Shown: positions 52,181 to 61,225, counted from the first letter of the stretch. The stretch is DNA of 64,000 nt from Fodinibius salicampi (GCF_039545095.1 NZ_BAABRS010000001.1:1488001-1552000), one strand, 5' to 3'. Made by a program: numbers and translations. The notes: generated by a model not told the origin, from the sequence alone.

Positions 52181-52960
52181 TTATTCCTTATCCTTGGCGC
52201 ATCGAAATCCTAAATTCCCCACCGAGAAATCAGCTTCCAGACTGCCCCGAAAAGCATAACGCAAAAAAGCGGCATAATTCTCCTTGTCAGAATCTGTTGC
52301 AGCCGAACTTCCCGCGGCACAATAGAACTGTTTAAGCTCGCCCTGATCTGCCCGCGATTCTCCGCTTATAAATACGGTATTAAAGTCTTGCACCCACTCC
52401 CATATCAACCCATGCATATCATATATCCCATGGTAATTGGGCTCACCTTCTCCCACAGAGGGCATCTGATCTGGATTCGGCCGACTGTACCAATCCAATA
52501 TTTGCTGAGCGAATACTTTATCACGACTGGCGAGTGGTTTGGATGCACTGGCTGAAGCTATGTATTCCCATTCATACAATGTTGGCAAGCGTTTCCCTTT
52601 CCATTTGGCATAAGCACGGGCAGCAAACCAGGTTACATTTGTTACAGGTGCATTGGGATTGATATTCCCCAGCTCCAATACTCCTTTCCAGTGCCGGAGG
52701 TAATCTTCACCAGCAAAAACGCTCTTGACCTGTGATCGTCTCCACTTTTCGTTTTCCTCTACAAATTCCAGGAATTCGGCGTTCGTGACCTGGTGCGTGT
52801 CCATATAAAAGGATTCTACTGTGGTACTATCATCAGTAGAGCTAGAAAAAGGCATAAAGGTTCCTTTTTCTACCGCAACCATCCCCTCCGGCTGTCCTAC
52901 AGCACAAAGAGTTAACCCCCAGATTATGATAATTAAGAGCGATAAAAATTTTTGACACAT
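52181..52960 (-). CDS. nirV: NirV-like SUMF1/FGE-domain protein, copy 2
   Basis: 259 residues with a signal peptide ending near residue 22 (LCAVGQ). The FGE fold shows GTFMPFSSS, NVTWFAARAYAKWKGKRLPT, LYEWEYIASA, GLIWEWVQDF and NLGFRCAKD. The FGE catalytic cysteines are again missing at the aligned positions (LRYAFRGSLEADFSV), so this is a NirV-type accessory protein and not a formylglycine generator. It lies 31 bp after nirK2. It is a distant paralogue of the copy at 43498. Confidence 0.86.
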   Translation of the reverse strand: MCQKFLSLLIIIIWGLTLCAVGQPEGMVAVEKGTFMPFSSSTDDSTTVESFYMDTHQVTNAEFLEFVEENEKWRRSQVKSVFAGEDYLRHWKGVLELGNINPNAPVTNVTWFAARAYAKWKGKRLPTLYEWEYIASASASKPLASRDKVFAQQILDWYSRPNPDQMPSVGEGEPNYHGIYDMHGLIWEWVQDFNTVFISGESRADQGELKQFYCAAGSSAATDSDKENYAAFLRYAFRGSLEADFSVGNLGFRCAKDKE

Positions 52961-52991
52961 ATTACTAAATGCGAGCTATCATTTATCTAAC

Positions 52992-54437
52992 TTATTCAAT
53001 TGGTCCTTCCTCTCGAACGCGCTCTACATCTTCGGGGGTCACCCGGCCGCCCTCATTATCAAAACTATTGAGAAGATAAGTTGTTACGTTAGCGACCTCT
53101 TCGTTCGTAAGGTTTTGTCGGGGCATTACGCCATCATAAGTTTCCCCATTGACCGTAATTTCACCCGAAAGTCCGTGTACAATCGCGCTTATCCCACGAT
53201 CTGGATTTTCATTCAAATAATCAGACTTTGCCACTGGTGGGAAAGCCCCTTCAATACCCGATCCATCTTTCATATGACACGATTGACATACGGAAGAATA
53301 AACTGACTTGCCCCTTTCGATACGTTCCTCAATTGTCTGTGCTGCAGGTTCCTCACGTTTTTCTTGCGGAATAGTTTGTACTGCACCGCCTTCGGGTTGA
53401 TATACCTGTTCCAGCTGTTGTCCGGTATATATATTTTCGTCTTCTTCACCCGAAACAGACAACGTTGCAAGTGCTCCTTTGTTAAAAGCGCGGAAGATCG
53501 CGTGATCTACCAGGATATAATCGCCTGGCACTTCCGTTTCAAACTCAACAATTGCAGAACCACCTGCGGGTACGGATGTTGTTTGTACATTTTTCTGTAT
53601 CCGATCGCCTCCCTCATAATGTACTCGATCAAAAATTTCGCCAATTACATGAAACGAAGAAGTTAGGTTTGGACCGCCATTCCCAACAAAAAGACGAACA
53701 TCATCACCGGGATTAGAGGTAATCGCATTATCACCAGTCGTTGATCCAACAGAACCATTAAACACCACGTATTCCGGATCTTCTTTAATCGCACGATCCA
53801 TATCAAATGGCTGCAGGCCGCGTTCCCCGTAGTCTCCCTCGGTATAAAATTCACTCTGCATTACATAGTATTCCTGATCCACTTCCGAAAGTCCTTCGGC
53901 TGGTTCAATTAAGATAAGTCCGTACATGCCGTTGGCTATGTGCATCCCGACCGGGGCCGTAGCACAATGATATACGTACAGTCCCGGATTTAATGCTCTA
54001 AATGTAAATACCGTTTCCCTACCAGGGGCGGTAAATGTAGATTCGGCTCCACCGCCCGGTCCGTTTACGGCATGCAAATCAATATTATGAGGCAATTTAT
54101 TATCCGGATGATTCTGCAGGTGAAATTCGATCATATCTCCTTCACGCGCCCGGATAAATTTACCGGGCACTTCTCCACCGAAGGTCCACATAGTGTAAGT
54201 AACTCCATCCGCCAACCGTTTTTCTTCCTCGGTAACCTCCATATTTACAACAAGTTTTGTCGCATGATCTCGATCAATGGGTGGAGGCACATTGGGCGGT
54301 AACGTTAATTCAGCCTTTTCTTCACCAACTATTTCAGCTGTTTTCGGATCAAAATTATCTCCAGATGAGCATCCAAATAATATGCTGACTATTAAAAGAG
54401 TACCACATACCTTGATCATTTTGTTGTAAAAAACCAT
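52992..54437 (-). CDS. nirK: Copper nitrite reductase fused to C-terminal cytochrome c (NirK2)
   Basis: 481 residues from the ATG at 54437, which has AGGG five bases upstream; longer and shorter in-frame starts (54491, 54419) exist. A lipoprotein signal ends LFGC (C23). Two cupredoxin domains carry type-1 ligands H117, C158, H166 and M171 (HCATAPVGMHIANGM), type-2 ligands H122, H157 and H312, and catalytic D120 and H263. A cytochrome c domain follows with CQSCH (384-388) and a likely Met ligand in GVMPRQ. NO is formed in the periplasm with electrons through the fused heme. AniA-like in its core. Confidence 0.93.
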   Translation of the reverse strand: MVFYNKMIKVCGTLLIVSILFGCSSGDNFDPKTAEIVGEEKAELTLPPNVPPPIDRDHATKLVVNMEVTEEEKRLADGVTYTMWTFGGEVPGKFIRAREGDMIEFHLQNHPDNKLPHNIDLHAVNGPGGGAESTFTAPGRETVFTFRALNPGLYVYHCATAPVGMHIANGMYGLILIEPAEGLSEVDQEYYVMQSEFYTEGDYGERGLQPFDMDRAIKEDPEYVVFNGSVGSTTGDNAITSNPGDDVRLFVGNGGPNLTSSFHVIGEIFDRVHYEGGDRIQKNVQTTSVPAGGSAIVEFETEVPGDYILVDHAIFRAFNKGALATLSVSGEEDENIYTGQQLEQVYQPEGGAVQTIPQEKREEPAAQTIEERIERGKSVYSSVCQSCHMKDGSGIEGAFPPVAKSDYLNENPDRGISAIVHGLSGEITVNGETYDGVMPRQNLTNEEVANVTTYLLNSFDNEGGRVTPEDVERVREEGPIE

Positions 54438-54491
54438 AATCCCTAATTGTATTATAATTATTTTAAAATCCTGAAAGGCACTATTACTCAT

Positions 54492-54516
54492 TATATCCCC
54501 TTAGAAATGGGGTATA
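54492..54516. promoter_or_regulatory. Imperfect dyad upstream of nirK2
   Basis: TATATCCCC and GGGGTATAA face each other across eight bases, about 55-80 bases upstream of the nirK2 start. Candidate operator. It does not match the TTAAGACAA sites at nirK1. Confidence 0.35.
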
Positions 54517-54703
54517 ATGAAAATCGAGTTGTGATGTATAATCTTTAAAAAACCATCCTCAATCCTTTAGGTAAGGAATATTGTTAAAAGAAAGCAGAGT
54601 GTAAAATCAAACAAACAATTTAGACCTTATCAAAGTAGGTCCAGAAATAATAAATTAGGCCGATAGGACTACCATCAGATCTAGTAACCAAAAATAATAA
54701 TAT

Positions 54704-54733
54704 TTGGAGGTTAAGTTTCTCATCAACTTCCAA
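54704..54733 (-). terminator. Terminator after the CRTAC/UnbV-like gene
   Basis: On the minus strand TTGGAAGTT pairs with AACCTCCAA (one G-U) across a 12-base loop, followed by ATATTATTATTTTT. It lies 47 bases past the stop of the gene ending at 54780. The remainder of 54517-54779 shows no gene. Confidence 0.55.
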
Positions 54734-54779
54734 CTAAAGAGTAAAGAATATTTAAACCCCAGGAGTTGCTCTTCCATCT

Positions 54780-56522
54780 TTACTCTATTATATGGAGCGT
54801 TGTATCAACAGGGATATCTTTTAAGTTTTGGGTATGACCGGAAGGCCAGCGGATGGATAGTTGTTTAACTTCTTCTTTACCCAATCCAAAGAAAAGAGAT
54901 TTGGTACTGCTGCTTTGATAAGAGCCTCCGGCTTTCACTTCCTGGATGATGATATGCCCGTCAGTTTGCTCAAGGGTTACCCGCGCTCCTATGGCATCCC
55001 GGTTCGAAACAGTGCCTTCCAACTTTAATTTTAACCAATGGTTTTGATTTTGGGTACTGTTTAATAACAACTGTGGACTGCCTCCATCAATATTGGAAAT
55101 CACTAAATCCGGCTTGCCGTTGTTCAAAATGTCGATGAGTGCAAGTCCCCTGGAAACATTATTATTTTGAAAGGTTCCTGAGGAGTGTGTTGCATCTTCA
55201 AATCGACCGTTCCCTTGATTCCTAAAGAAAAGATTCTCGGTACCTGTTGGGTTTACATCCCAGACCGGACCTGCGGCCATTACCAGGTCAAGGTGACCAC
55301 TGTGATTAAAATCTGCAAATTCAATTCCCCAGCCGGATGATCGCCGACTGGGATTTAATCCGGAATAATTTGTTGCGTAATCAAATCGTAGGTCACCGTA
55401 ATTACGAAAAAGAGAGATCATGGATCCCTCCAGGTTTGTAGTGACCAGATCGAAACTACCGCTGTTATTAAAATCAGCTGTATTGACTCCCATGCTACTT
55501 TTAACTTCATTCACTTTAGCAACGGCTCCAAGTTCAGCAAATGTTCCGTCCTCGTTATTGAGATAAAGTCGGTTGCGGCTCAAGTCATTAGCAACGTATA
55601 GATCTGGCCAGCCATTGTTGCTGAAGTCAAGCCAGACGGCTGACAAACCTTTACCTCCTTCATTATTAACCCCGGATTCTTTTGTTACATTAGTAAACGT
55701 CCCGTCCCCATTGCTTTTAAAGAGGAAAGACTCCTGTGCATCAAAAAAAGCGGGAAAAAGCTGTCGCTCGCCATAATGTTCAGGATTATTGACATCCCAA
55801 CCCACATTATTGACGATAAAAAGGTCGAGGTGTCCATCACGGTTATAATCGGCCGCAGATGCAGCCGCACTTAAACAGGGATATTCACCACAAAGTCCTT
55901 TAAGATTTAATCCTGAAACTTCGGTAACATCTGTAAAGGTATTTCCATTGTTACGGAATAGTTGTCCACCGTCATAGGAAGCAATATATAAATCCTGGCG
56001 GCCATCATTATTATAATCGAAAAAAAGTACGCCCTGTGCATAGCCCTTAATATCACTTAATCCCATCTCTTCCGTAATATCTTTAAATGTACTATCTCCC
56101 ATGTTTTTGTATAGGCTGGGTGGGGAAACTGTTTCATCGGAGTGCTCATCAAAGGAAGGCATACTTATAAAAAAGATATCTTCGTAGTCGTCCCCATCCA
56201 CATCGCCTACAGCCATCCCCCCTGCCATTACCTCCAGGTAGGAAGGATTCGAACTATTCACTTTTGCACGTTTAAAGTTGTTAAGCCCGGCTTGTTTGGT
56301 AATATCTTCGAAAGTAAAGGTTTGCCCAGCTTCCGCTGAGAGAGCATTTCGGTTTGTCTCTTCAGCAGAAATCCAGGGTTCATCGAAAACCAGGTTTAGA
56401 ACCGGTAATTCGTGTGGACCATAGTTATTAATTGCAAAAAGAAGCTGAGCAAAGAGAAAGAGAGTACCAAAAACTTTCACTTTTGTTGGCAGGGTACCGT
56501 TATTCATGAGTTGGTTATCCAT
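54780..56522 (-). CDS. FG-GAP/VCBS repeat protein with ASPIC/UnbV domain (CRTAC1-like)
   Basis: 580 residues with an N-terminal hydrophobic signal segment (about 12-30). Seven FG-GAP blades carry calcium-site loops such as DVDGDDYEDIF, DYNNDGRQDLYIA, DYNRDGHLDLFIV and DFSNNGWPDLYVA. The C-terminal ASPIC/UnbV domain spans about 500-580 (GARVTLEQTDGH, SIRWPSGHTQNL). It should be an exported calcium-binding beta-propeller. Such genes are often found near copper nitrite reductases in this phylum, but no function has been shown. It overlaps the permease gene by 8 bp. Confidence 0.88.
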   Translation of the reverse strand: MDNQLMNNGTLPTKVKVFGTLFLFAQLLFAINNYGPHELPVLNLVFDEPWISAEETNRNALSAEAGQTFTFEDITKQAGLNNFKRAKVNSSNPSYLEVMAGGMAVGDVDGDDYEDIFFISMPSFDEHSDETVSPPSLYKNMGDSTFKDITEEMGLSDIKGYAQGVLFFDYNNDGRQDLYIASYDGGQLFRNNGNTFTDVTEVSGLNLKGLCGEYPCLSAAASAADYNRDGHLDLFIVNNVGWDVNNPEHYGERQLFPAFFDAQESFLFKSNGDGTFTNVTKESGVNNEGGKGLSAVWLDFSNNGWPDLYVANDLSRNRLYLNNEDGTFAELGAVAKVNEVKSSMGVNTADFNNSGSFDLVTTNLEGSMISLFRNYGDLRFDYATNYSGLNPSRRSSGWGIEFADFNHSGHLDLVMAAGPVWDVNPTGTENLFFRNQGNGRFEDATHSSGTFQNNNVSRGLALIDILNNGKPDLVISNIDGGSPQLLLNSTQNQNHWLKLKLEGTVSNRDAIGARVTLEQTDGHIIIQEVKAGGSYQSSSTKSLFFGLGKEEVKQLSIRWPSGHTQNLKDIPVDTTLHIIE

Positions 56523-57681
56523 AATAAGTCATCAGGTATTCAACAGTTAAGCCCGTAGCAATTCCCATCAGGAATGTAGCCACCATCAGCAATAAAGGTG
56601 CGGCATGTCCCACATCTTTCTTAAGCATAAAGTAGCTGACGATGCTGACCGATGGAGCCGTAACTATAAGTGCCGTGGCAGGTCCTAAACCCATCCCAAT
56701 AAACAGAAAACCCAATACTAAGGGTATTTCAAAAAGCGTGGGGATTGCTATCATAGTCCCAAATGCCGACACCACAATAATTGCAAAAAAACCACTCCCG
56801 AGATATGTTTCTACTACTCCTGGGGGAAGCATTAAACGTATTATTGCTGCCAGGAACATAGCACCCGTCATCGGTAAAAACAGCCGATAGGCAATCTCTA
56901 CACTGCTATTCCACCAATTTTTCAAGGCTAATAATCCAGCTTCTGTCCATCCCAGATTATCTTGTCCACCGTCCAGGACTGTACAGCTTTGGAGATTAGC
57001 AGAATCGGCTTTTTTTTCAAGGTAGTCCGAAGAAGAAATAAGTTTCCAGCTGTTTCTGTAATAAACAGCAAGTTTTACGACCAGTGGAGTTAAAACAACC
57101 ACCAGAAGTATTGAGGCTACGATTCTTCCCCATGCTGCCGGACCGGGAAATAAAACAAATATGGTAGTTAAGCCCATGATATTCAGCAGTGCCGCTCCCA
57201 TTACCACTCCCAGTGTAGTTTCGGGATTGGCTCCACGCTCTTTCCAACCGAGCGCTACAGGTACCGAGCAGGCACTACACATCATAAGAGGTGCACCGAG
57301 CAGTCCACCGTACGTAGAACCTTTGGTTCCTTTGGAATTTAACAATCTCCTAATCAGCCCCTGGGGTAAAACAAGGCTGGTAATAGCACCGCCGATTAGA
57401 AATGCGAAAGCCATTCCTATGGCATTGTTATCGGTCATGTTTATCCCGGTTGGTATCCATGAAAGCCAATAAGGCCAACCATCACGCGATACAATTTCTG
57501 TAAACGTATTTGGTGCACCCGTCGCCAGTACTGTAAGTATCTCAGACTTTGCCTGTACTGCTGGCCAGCGGGTATAATGCATAAAAATCCACCAGAGAAA
57601 AAGAGTGATCCCAATCCCAAACCATGTTTGTTTCGGGACAGCATATATTCCCCTCACCGCCTTAGAATAAAGTGACTGCAT
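56515..57681 (-). CDS. ArsP/DUF318-type permease
   Basis: 388 residues with about ten membrane helices. The family motif MMCSACSVPVALGWKERGAN contains the paired cysteines, and PTLFEIPLVLGFLFIGMGLG and APSVSIVSYF follow. Relatives include ArsP, an organoarsenical exporter, and other poorly known permeases. Here it is translationally coupled to an exported calcium-binding protein and lies beside nirK2. The substrate is therefore unlikely to be arsenic alone, and the real cargo is unknown. Confidence 0.85.
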   Translation of the reverse strand: MQSLYSKAVRGIYAVPKQTWFGIGITLFLWWIFMHYTRWPAVQAKSEILTVLATGAPNTFTEIVSRDGWPYWLSWIPTGINMTDNNAIGMAFAFLIGGAITSLVLPQGLIRRLLNSKGTKGSTYGGLLGAPLMMCSACSVPVALGWKERGANPETTLGVVMGAALLNIMGLTTIFVLFPGPAAWGRIVASILLVVVLTPLVVKLAVYYRNSWKLISSSDYLEKKADSANLQSCTVLDGGQDNLGWTEAGLLALKNWWNSSVEIAYRLFLPMTGAMFLAAIIRLMLPPGVVETYLGSGFFAIIVVSAFGTMIAIPTLFEIPLVLGFLFIGMGLGPATALIVTAPSVSIVSYFMLKKDVGHAAPLLLMVATFLMGIATGLTVEYLMTYYG

Positions 57682-57835
57682 TGCAATAAAACATATTTAA
57701 GAGTATTTTATATTAAATATAGATTAACCAGATATCTTAATCAACAAAAATAAGAATATTTAAAACTCAACGTTCGGCCTAGATAAAATAGCTAATTTAC
57801 TGGTACCTGAATTTACTTCAATTAATCCACTTGAT

Positions 57836-58459
57836 ATGAAATTCCCCAATAACCTCTCTTCTCCGCAAATTCCTTTAGAAGATCACCAAAAATTATCTGA
57901 TTTGGGAATTATCAAAAGCTTTAGTGCCGGAAAAACAATTGTCAATGAGAACGCTCACATTCGCTCGGTGCCCATCGTACTTGAAGGAAGTGTTAAAGTC
58001 ATGCAATCGGATGACGAGCTAAAGGAGATGGTTTTATATTATTTACGTCCCGGTGAAACGTGCGTGATGTCGGTACTGGCCGGATTATATCAGGATACCA
58101 GTAAAGTAAAGGCTATTGCTGAAGAGGATTGTAAAGTTTTGTTTATTCCCGTTAATACCTTTAATGATCTCATCCGAAAAAATCCTGGATGGCTAAACTA
58201 CATTTTCCAAATTTACCATAAACGCTTTGAAGAACTGCTTGGCGTTGTTGATGCTGTAGCATTTAAGAATATGGATGAACGGCTACTTAAGTTCCTGGAG
58301 AAAAGAGCTGATTTATCAAATTCAAGGACCTTATCCATGACACATGAACAGCTGGCCCAAGAACTTGGTACAGCCCGTGAAGTGATATCACGCCTGTTAA
58401 AAAAGATGGAAGCAGAAGGCCTTGTAGAGCTCGGTAGAAATAAAATTACTCTTATGTAA
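57836..58459 (+). CDS. Crp/Fnr-family transcriptional regulator
   Basis: 207 residues. A cyclic-nucleotide-binding-type beta barrel (about 10-120) is followed by a long helix and a C-terminal winged helix-turn-helix with MTHEQLAQELGTAREVISRLL. The N-terminal cysteine cluster of FNR is absent, so it does not bind [4Fe-4S] in the FNR manner. Its location beside the nirK2 module and ahead of redox genes suggests control of nitrite/NO or redox response (inference). It is divergent from the permease (154 bp). Confidence 0.9.
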   Translation: MKFPNNLSSPQIPLEDHQKLSDLGIIKSFSAGKTIVNENAHIRSVPIVLEGSVKVMQSDDELKEMVLYYLRPGETCVMSVLAGLYQDTSKVKAIAEEDCKVLFIPVNTFNDLIRKNPGWLNYIFQIYHKRFEELLGVVDAVAFKNMDERLLKFLEKRADLSNSRTLSMTHEQLAQELGTAREVISRLLKKMEAEGLVELGRNKITLM

Positions 58460-58528
58460 CAATTGTCACTGACATTGTTGGTTTGAAGATGTAATTTCTG
58501 ATGAAATGAAATTATAAAACGATATTTA

Positions 58529-58789
58529 ATGCAAACCAGAACCAAACAATCTTTTTTTTCAAACTGGCATTTAAGGCGGTGGGTGGCACTGATTGTTGGA
58601 ATATTTTTTATGATCCAGGCTATCCGGTTTTCAGATATAATCTCCGGAATAGCGGGGGCTTTCTTCCTATTCCAGACATATACCGATAGTGGTTGCTTGG
58701 TCGGAAATTCTTGTACCCCACCCTCAGCTGATCACAATAAAGATGAGCAAAACAAAATTGAAGAGATTGAATTTACCGAAATAAAATAA
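58529..58789 (+). CDS. Small membrane protein with DUF2892-like core
   Basis: 86 residues. The middle, NWHLRRWVALIVGIFFMIQA followed by IISGIAGAFFLFQ, is the two-helix pattern of YgaP-type/DUF2892-like membrane proteins. The tail has two cysteines, GCLVGNSCTPP, then a Glu/Lys-rich cytoplasmic end. The gene is 69 bp after the Crp/Fnr gene and 8 bp before thioredoxin, so it probably shares their transcript. The family name is a guess from the helix pair. Confidence 0.62.
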   Translation: MQTRTKQSFFSNWHLRRWVALIVGIFFMIQAIRFSDIISGIAGAFFLFQTYTDSGCLVGNSCTPPSADHNKDEQNKIEEIEFTEIK

Positions 58790-58797
58790 CCGTAATC

Positions 58798-59121
58798 ATG
58801 ACTACCGAAAAACAAAAAATTACTTTCTCGGATGTGATAAACAGCGATACACCGGTACTGGTAGACTTTTATGCCGATTGGTGTGGTCCATGTAAAATGA
58901 TGTCCCCAATTCTCAAAAAGTTGAAAAATGAGATGGGCGATAAACTCAATATCATCAAAATAGATACGGAAAAAAACGCTGATGCCGCTATTAAATACCA
59001 AGTGCGGGGCGTCCCTACCCTTATACTGTTTCACAAGGGACGTATTCTCTGGCAGCAATCGGGAGTTGTACAGCTCCATCAGCTTAAACAGGTTCTAAAT
59101 CAAAAACTACAGGAATTATGA
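58798..59121 (+). CDS. Thioredoxin
   Basis: 107 residues, standard thioredoxin. Active site WCGPCKM in DFYADWCGPCKMM, cis-proline in RGVPTLILFHKG, and no signal peptide, so it is cytosolic. It reduces disulfides of target proteins. It overlaps the OsmC gene by four bases (ATGA) and follows the small membrane protein by 8 bp, making it part of a redox operon. Confidence 0.93.
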   Translation: MTTEKQKITFSDVINSDTPVLVDFYADWCGPCKMMSPILKKLKNEMGDKLNIIKIDTEKNADAAIKYQVRGVPTLILFHKGRILWQQSGVVQLHQLKQVLNQKLQEL

Positions 59122-59570
59122 GCAGCCAGGAACACTTTTATAATGTAGACCTTAACTGGAAAGAAGGACGAACCGGAATTCTCTCGTCTCCCAAACTATC
59201 TGAGGAGATTGAAGTCGTTACTCCACCTGAGTTTGAGGGCGGTATCGAAGGTAAATGGTCGCCCGAGCACTTGTTTGTAGCTTCCATAAGTAGCTGTTTG
59301 ATGACAACCTTTGCGGCCATTGCTCAATATTCAAAACTCTCATATGAGTCGCTCATGATTAGGGCAACCGGAAAAATGTCTAAAAATGAGGATGGAAAAT
59401 TTATGATGAGCGAAATAGTATTGAAACCTGAACTTATGATTTCAGATGGAAAAATTTCCGACAAAGCGCAACGTATTCTAGAAAAAGCTGAATCAAATTG
59501 CTTGATTTCAAGATCCATAAAATCAAAAATAGTTTTTGAACCTAACGTTCTAATAGGCACCTTAAATTAA
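59118..59570 (+). CDS. OsmC/Ohr-family peroxiredoxin
   Basis: 150 residues. The two redox cysteines of the OsmC/Ohr family are present: ASISSCLMTTFAA near residue 58 and SNCLISRSIKSKIVFEP near residue 128. They reduce organic hydroperoxides using dihydrolipoyl or thioredoxin-type partners. The ATG overlaps the thioredoxin stop. The neighbours support a role in peroxide or NO stress. Confidence 0.9.
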   Translation: MSSQEHFYNVDLNWKEGRTGILSSPKLSEEIEVVTPPEFEGGIEGKWSPEHLFVASISSCLMTTFAAIAQYSKLSYESLMIRATGKMSKNEDGKFMMSEIVLKPELMISDGKISDKAQRILEKAESNCLISRSIKSKIVFEPNVLIGTLN

Positions 59571-59600
59571 CATTTCTATAAAATTAATAAATCTATCATT

Positions 59601-60077
59601 ATGGCAAATGTAAACGACATTGGATTAGACAAAAGTAAATCCAAAAAACTGGGAGAGAAACTAAACGAATTACTGGCCAATTACTCGGTATTTTATCAGA
59701 ATACGCGGGGCTATCACTGGAATATCAAAGGAGATACATTTTTTGAATTACATGAAAAATTCGAAGAACTCTATAACGATCTCGTCGTTAAAATAGATGA
59801 AGTCGCAGAACGTATCTTAACGCTGGGTTACACTCCGGATCACCGGTATTCCAATTATGTGGAATTATCTGATATAAAAGAGAGCACACAGGTTTCGGAT
59901 GGGAAAAAAGCGGTACACGAAATTTTAGATGCCTTTAAAGTAACGCTGAAGCTGCAGCGCGAAATTTTGGAGCTTTCTGATGACGCCGGTGATGAAGGAA
60001 CCAACGCGCTGATGAGTGACTACATACGAGAGCAGGAAAAATCGGTCTGGATGTATTCCTCATACGTTGACAAGTAA
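59601..60077 (+). CDS. Dps/ferritin-like protein
   Basis: 158 residues with the Dps four-helix pattern. The ferroxidase-type residues are in NTRGYHWNIKGDTFFELHEK (His, Asp) and EELYNDLVVKIDEVAERILT (Asp, Glu). Dps dodecamers store iron and protect DNA from peroxide. It has its own ATG 30 bp after OsmC and may be cotranscribed. The ends are slightly divergent from classic Dps, so a general 'ferritin-like' label is also possible. Confidence 0.9.
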   Translation: MANVNDIGLDKSKSKKLGEKLNELLANYSVFYQNTRGYHWNIKGDTFFELHEKFEELYNDLVVKIDEVAERILTLGYTPDHRYSNYVELSDIKESTQVSDGKKAVHEILDAFKVTLKLQREILELSDDAGDEGTNALMSDYIREQEKSVWMYSSYVDK

Positions 60078-60145
60078 TTCTTAAAACTGGATATACATCA
60101 TCAGTATGATCCATTACAATTTTAATTATCTAAACAAGTAATACT

Positions 60146-60532
60146 ATGTCATATCACTTTAGTAAAAAATTGGATCTATCCTTTGAAGAAGCCATCGACA
60201 AAACAACGGCTGCTTTAAAAGAGGAAGGGTTCGGCGTGCTAACCGAAATCGATATTAAAGCCACACTCAAAAAGAAACTGGATGTGGACTTTAAAAAGTA
60301 TCAAATTCTTGGAGCCTGCAATCCACCGTTAGCACACCAAGCCCTGAAGGCAGAGCCTCATATTGGATTAATGCTGCCGTGTAATGTTATTGTACAGGAA
60401 CATGAGAATGGTGAGGTCGAAGTCTCTGCGGTAGATCCGGTAGCCTCCATGCAGGCTATCGAAAATGATGAACTGGGCGACGTAGCCGGTGAAGTCAGCT
60501 ACCTGCTAAAAAAAGTAATCGATAGTTTATAA
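60146..60532 (+). CDS. DUF302-family protein
   Basis: 128 residues. LSFEEAIDKTTAALKEEGFG and NPPLAHQALKAEPHIGLMLP are signature segments of DUF302, followed by CNVIVQEHENGEVEVSAVDP. The fold resembles a swapped alpha/beta dimer. Its role is unknown, but it recurs in stress and redox contexts. It is last in the plus-strand run from 57836 and converges with the SDR gene 21 bp away. Confidence 0.9.
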   Translation: MSYHFSKKLDLSFEEAIDKTTAALKEEGFGVLTEIDIKATLKKKLDVDFKKYQILGACNPPLAHQALKAEPHIGLMLPCNVIVQEHENGEVEVSAVDPVASMQAIENDELGDVAGEVSYLLKKVIDSL

Positions 60533-60553
60533 CGACAACAAGCAGTTAGCTAA

Positions 60554-61225
60554 TTACGGCTGCAGAGGACGAACCTGTACATCCGTATAATGAAAATTTT
60601 GCGAACATTGCAGAATATGAATGGTTGATTCCGCCAGTTCGTCGGGCTGTAACTTATTTTTATTGGAGTCCGAAAAACCGGTATCTACCGAGCCTGGCGA
60701 CAGACAGGTAACTTTTATCCCGAAATCACGCAGCTCCTGATGCAGTGAACGGGAAATACCTACAACGGCATGTTTGGTCGCCGAATAGCAGCTCATCCCT
60801 GCAATGCCGTTGGTCCCGGCACCCGAAGATATATTGATAATATGTCCCTCTTCATGGGTTTTCATTTGTGGGATGACCAGCCGGCTTACATAGAAGATAC
60901 CGTGAACATTCAAATCGAAGAGATAGCGCCATTTTTCCGGCGGCATCTCTTCCATTAGTCCTTTATATCCCAAACCGGCATTATTTATCAGGATATGGAT
61001 CTGACCTCCAAACAATTCCTCGGTCTGTTGGTAAGCCACCTCCACCGATTCCTGTTGTGTAAGATCTGCCTTGATATGGTAAAAATGTTCATGGTGAAAA
61101 TCTTTCGGTTCAGTGCGACTCCATCCGACCACCATAACACCATTATCCAATAATGCTTTAGTAATAGCCAGTCCAATGCCTCGGCTCGCACCTGTCACAA
61201 GAGCTGTTTTATTCTCCAAATTCAT
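60554..61225 (-). CDS. Short-chain dehydrogenase/reductase
   Basis: 223 residues, classical SDR. TGASRGIG (12-19) is the cofactor motif. NNAG and the catalytic set Ser (INISSGAG) - Tyr/Lys (YSATK) are intact, and the PGSVDTG segment follows. It oxidises or reduces an alcohol/ketone with NAD(P). The substrate cannot be told. It is slightly shorter than usual at the C-terminus. Probably monocistronic, convergent with DUF302. Confidence 0.9.
   Translation of the reverse strand: MNLENKTALVTGASRGIGLAITKALLDNGVMVVGWSRTEPKDFHHEHFYHIKADLTQQESVEVAYQQTEELFGGQIHILINNAGLGYKGLMEEMPPEKWRYLFDLNVHGIFYVSRLVIPQMKTHEEGHIINISSGAGTNGIAGMSCYSATKHAVVGISRSLHQELRDFGIKVTCLSPGSVDTGFSDSNKNKLQPDELAESTIHILQCSQNFHYTDVQVRPLQP

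Noticed and set aside
57682-57835. FNR/NNR-type box (TTGAT-N4-ATCAA) in the divergent region of the Crp/Fnr and permease genes
   Set aside because: Only partial half-sites were seen; no acceptable dyad in this interval.
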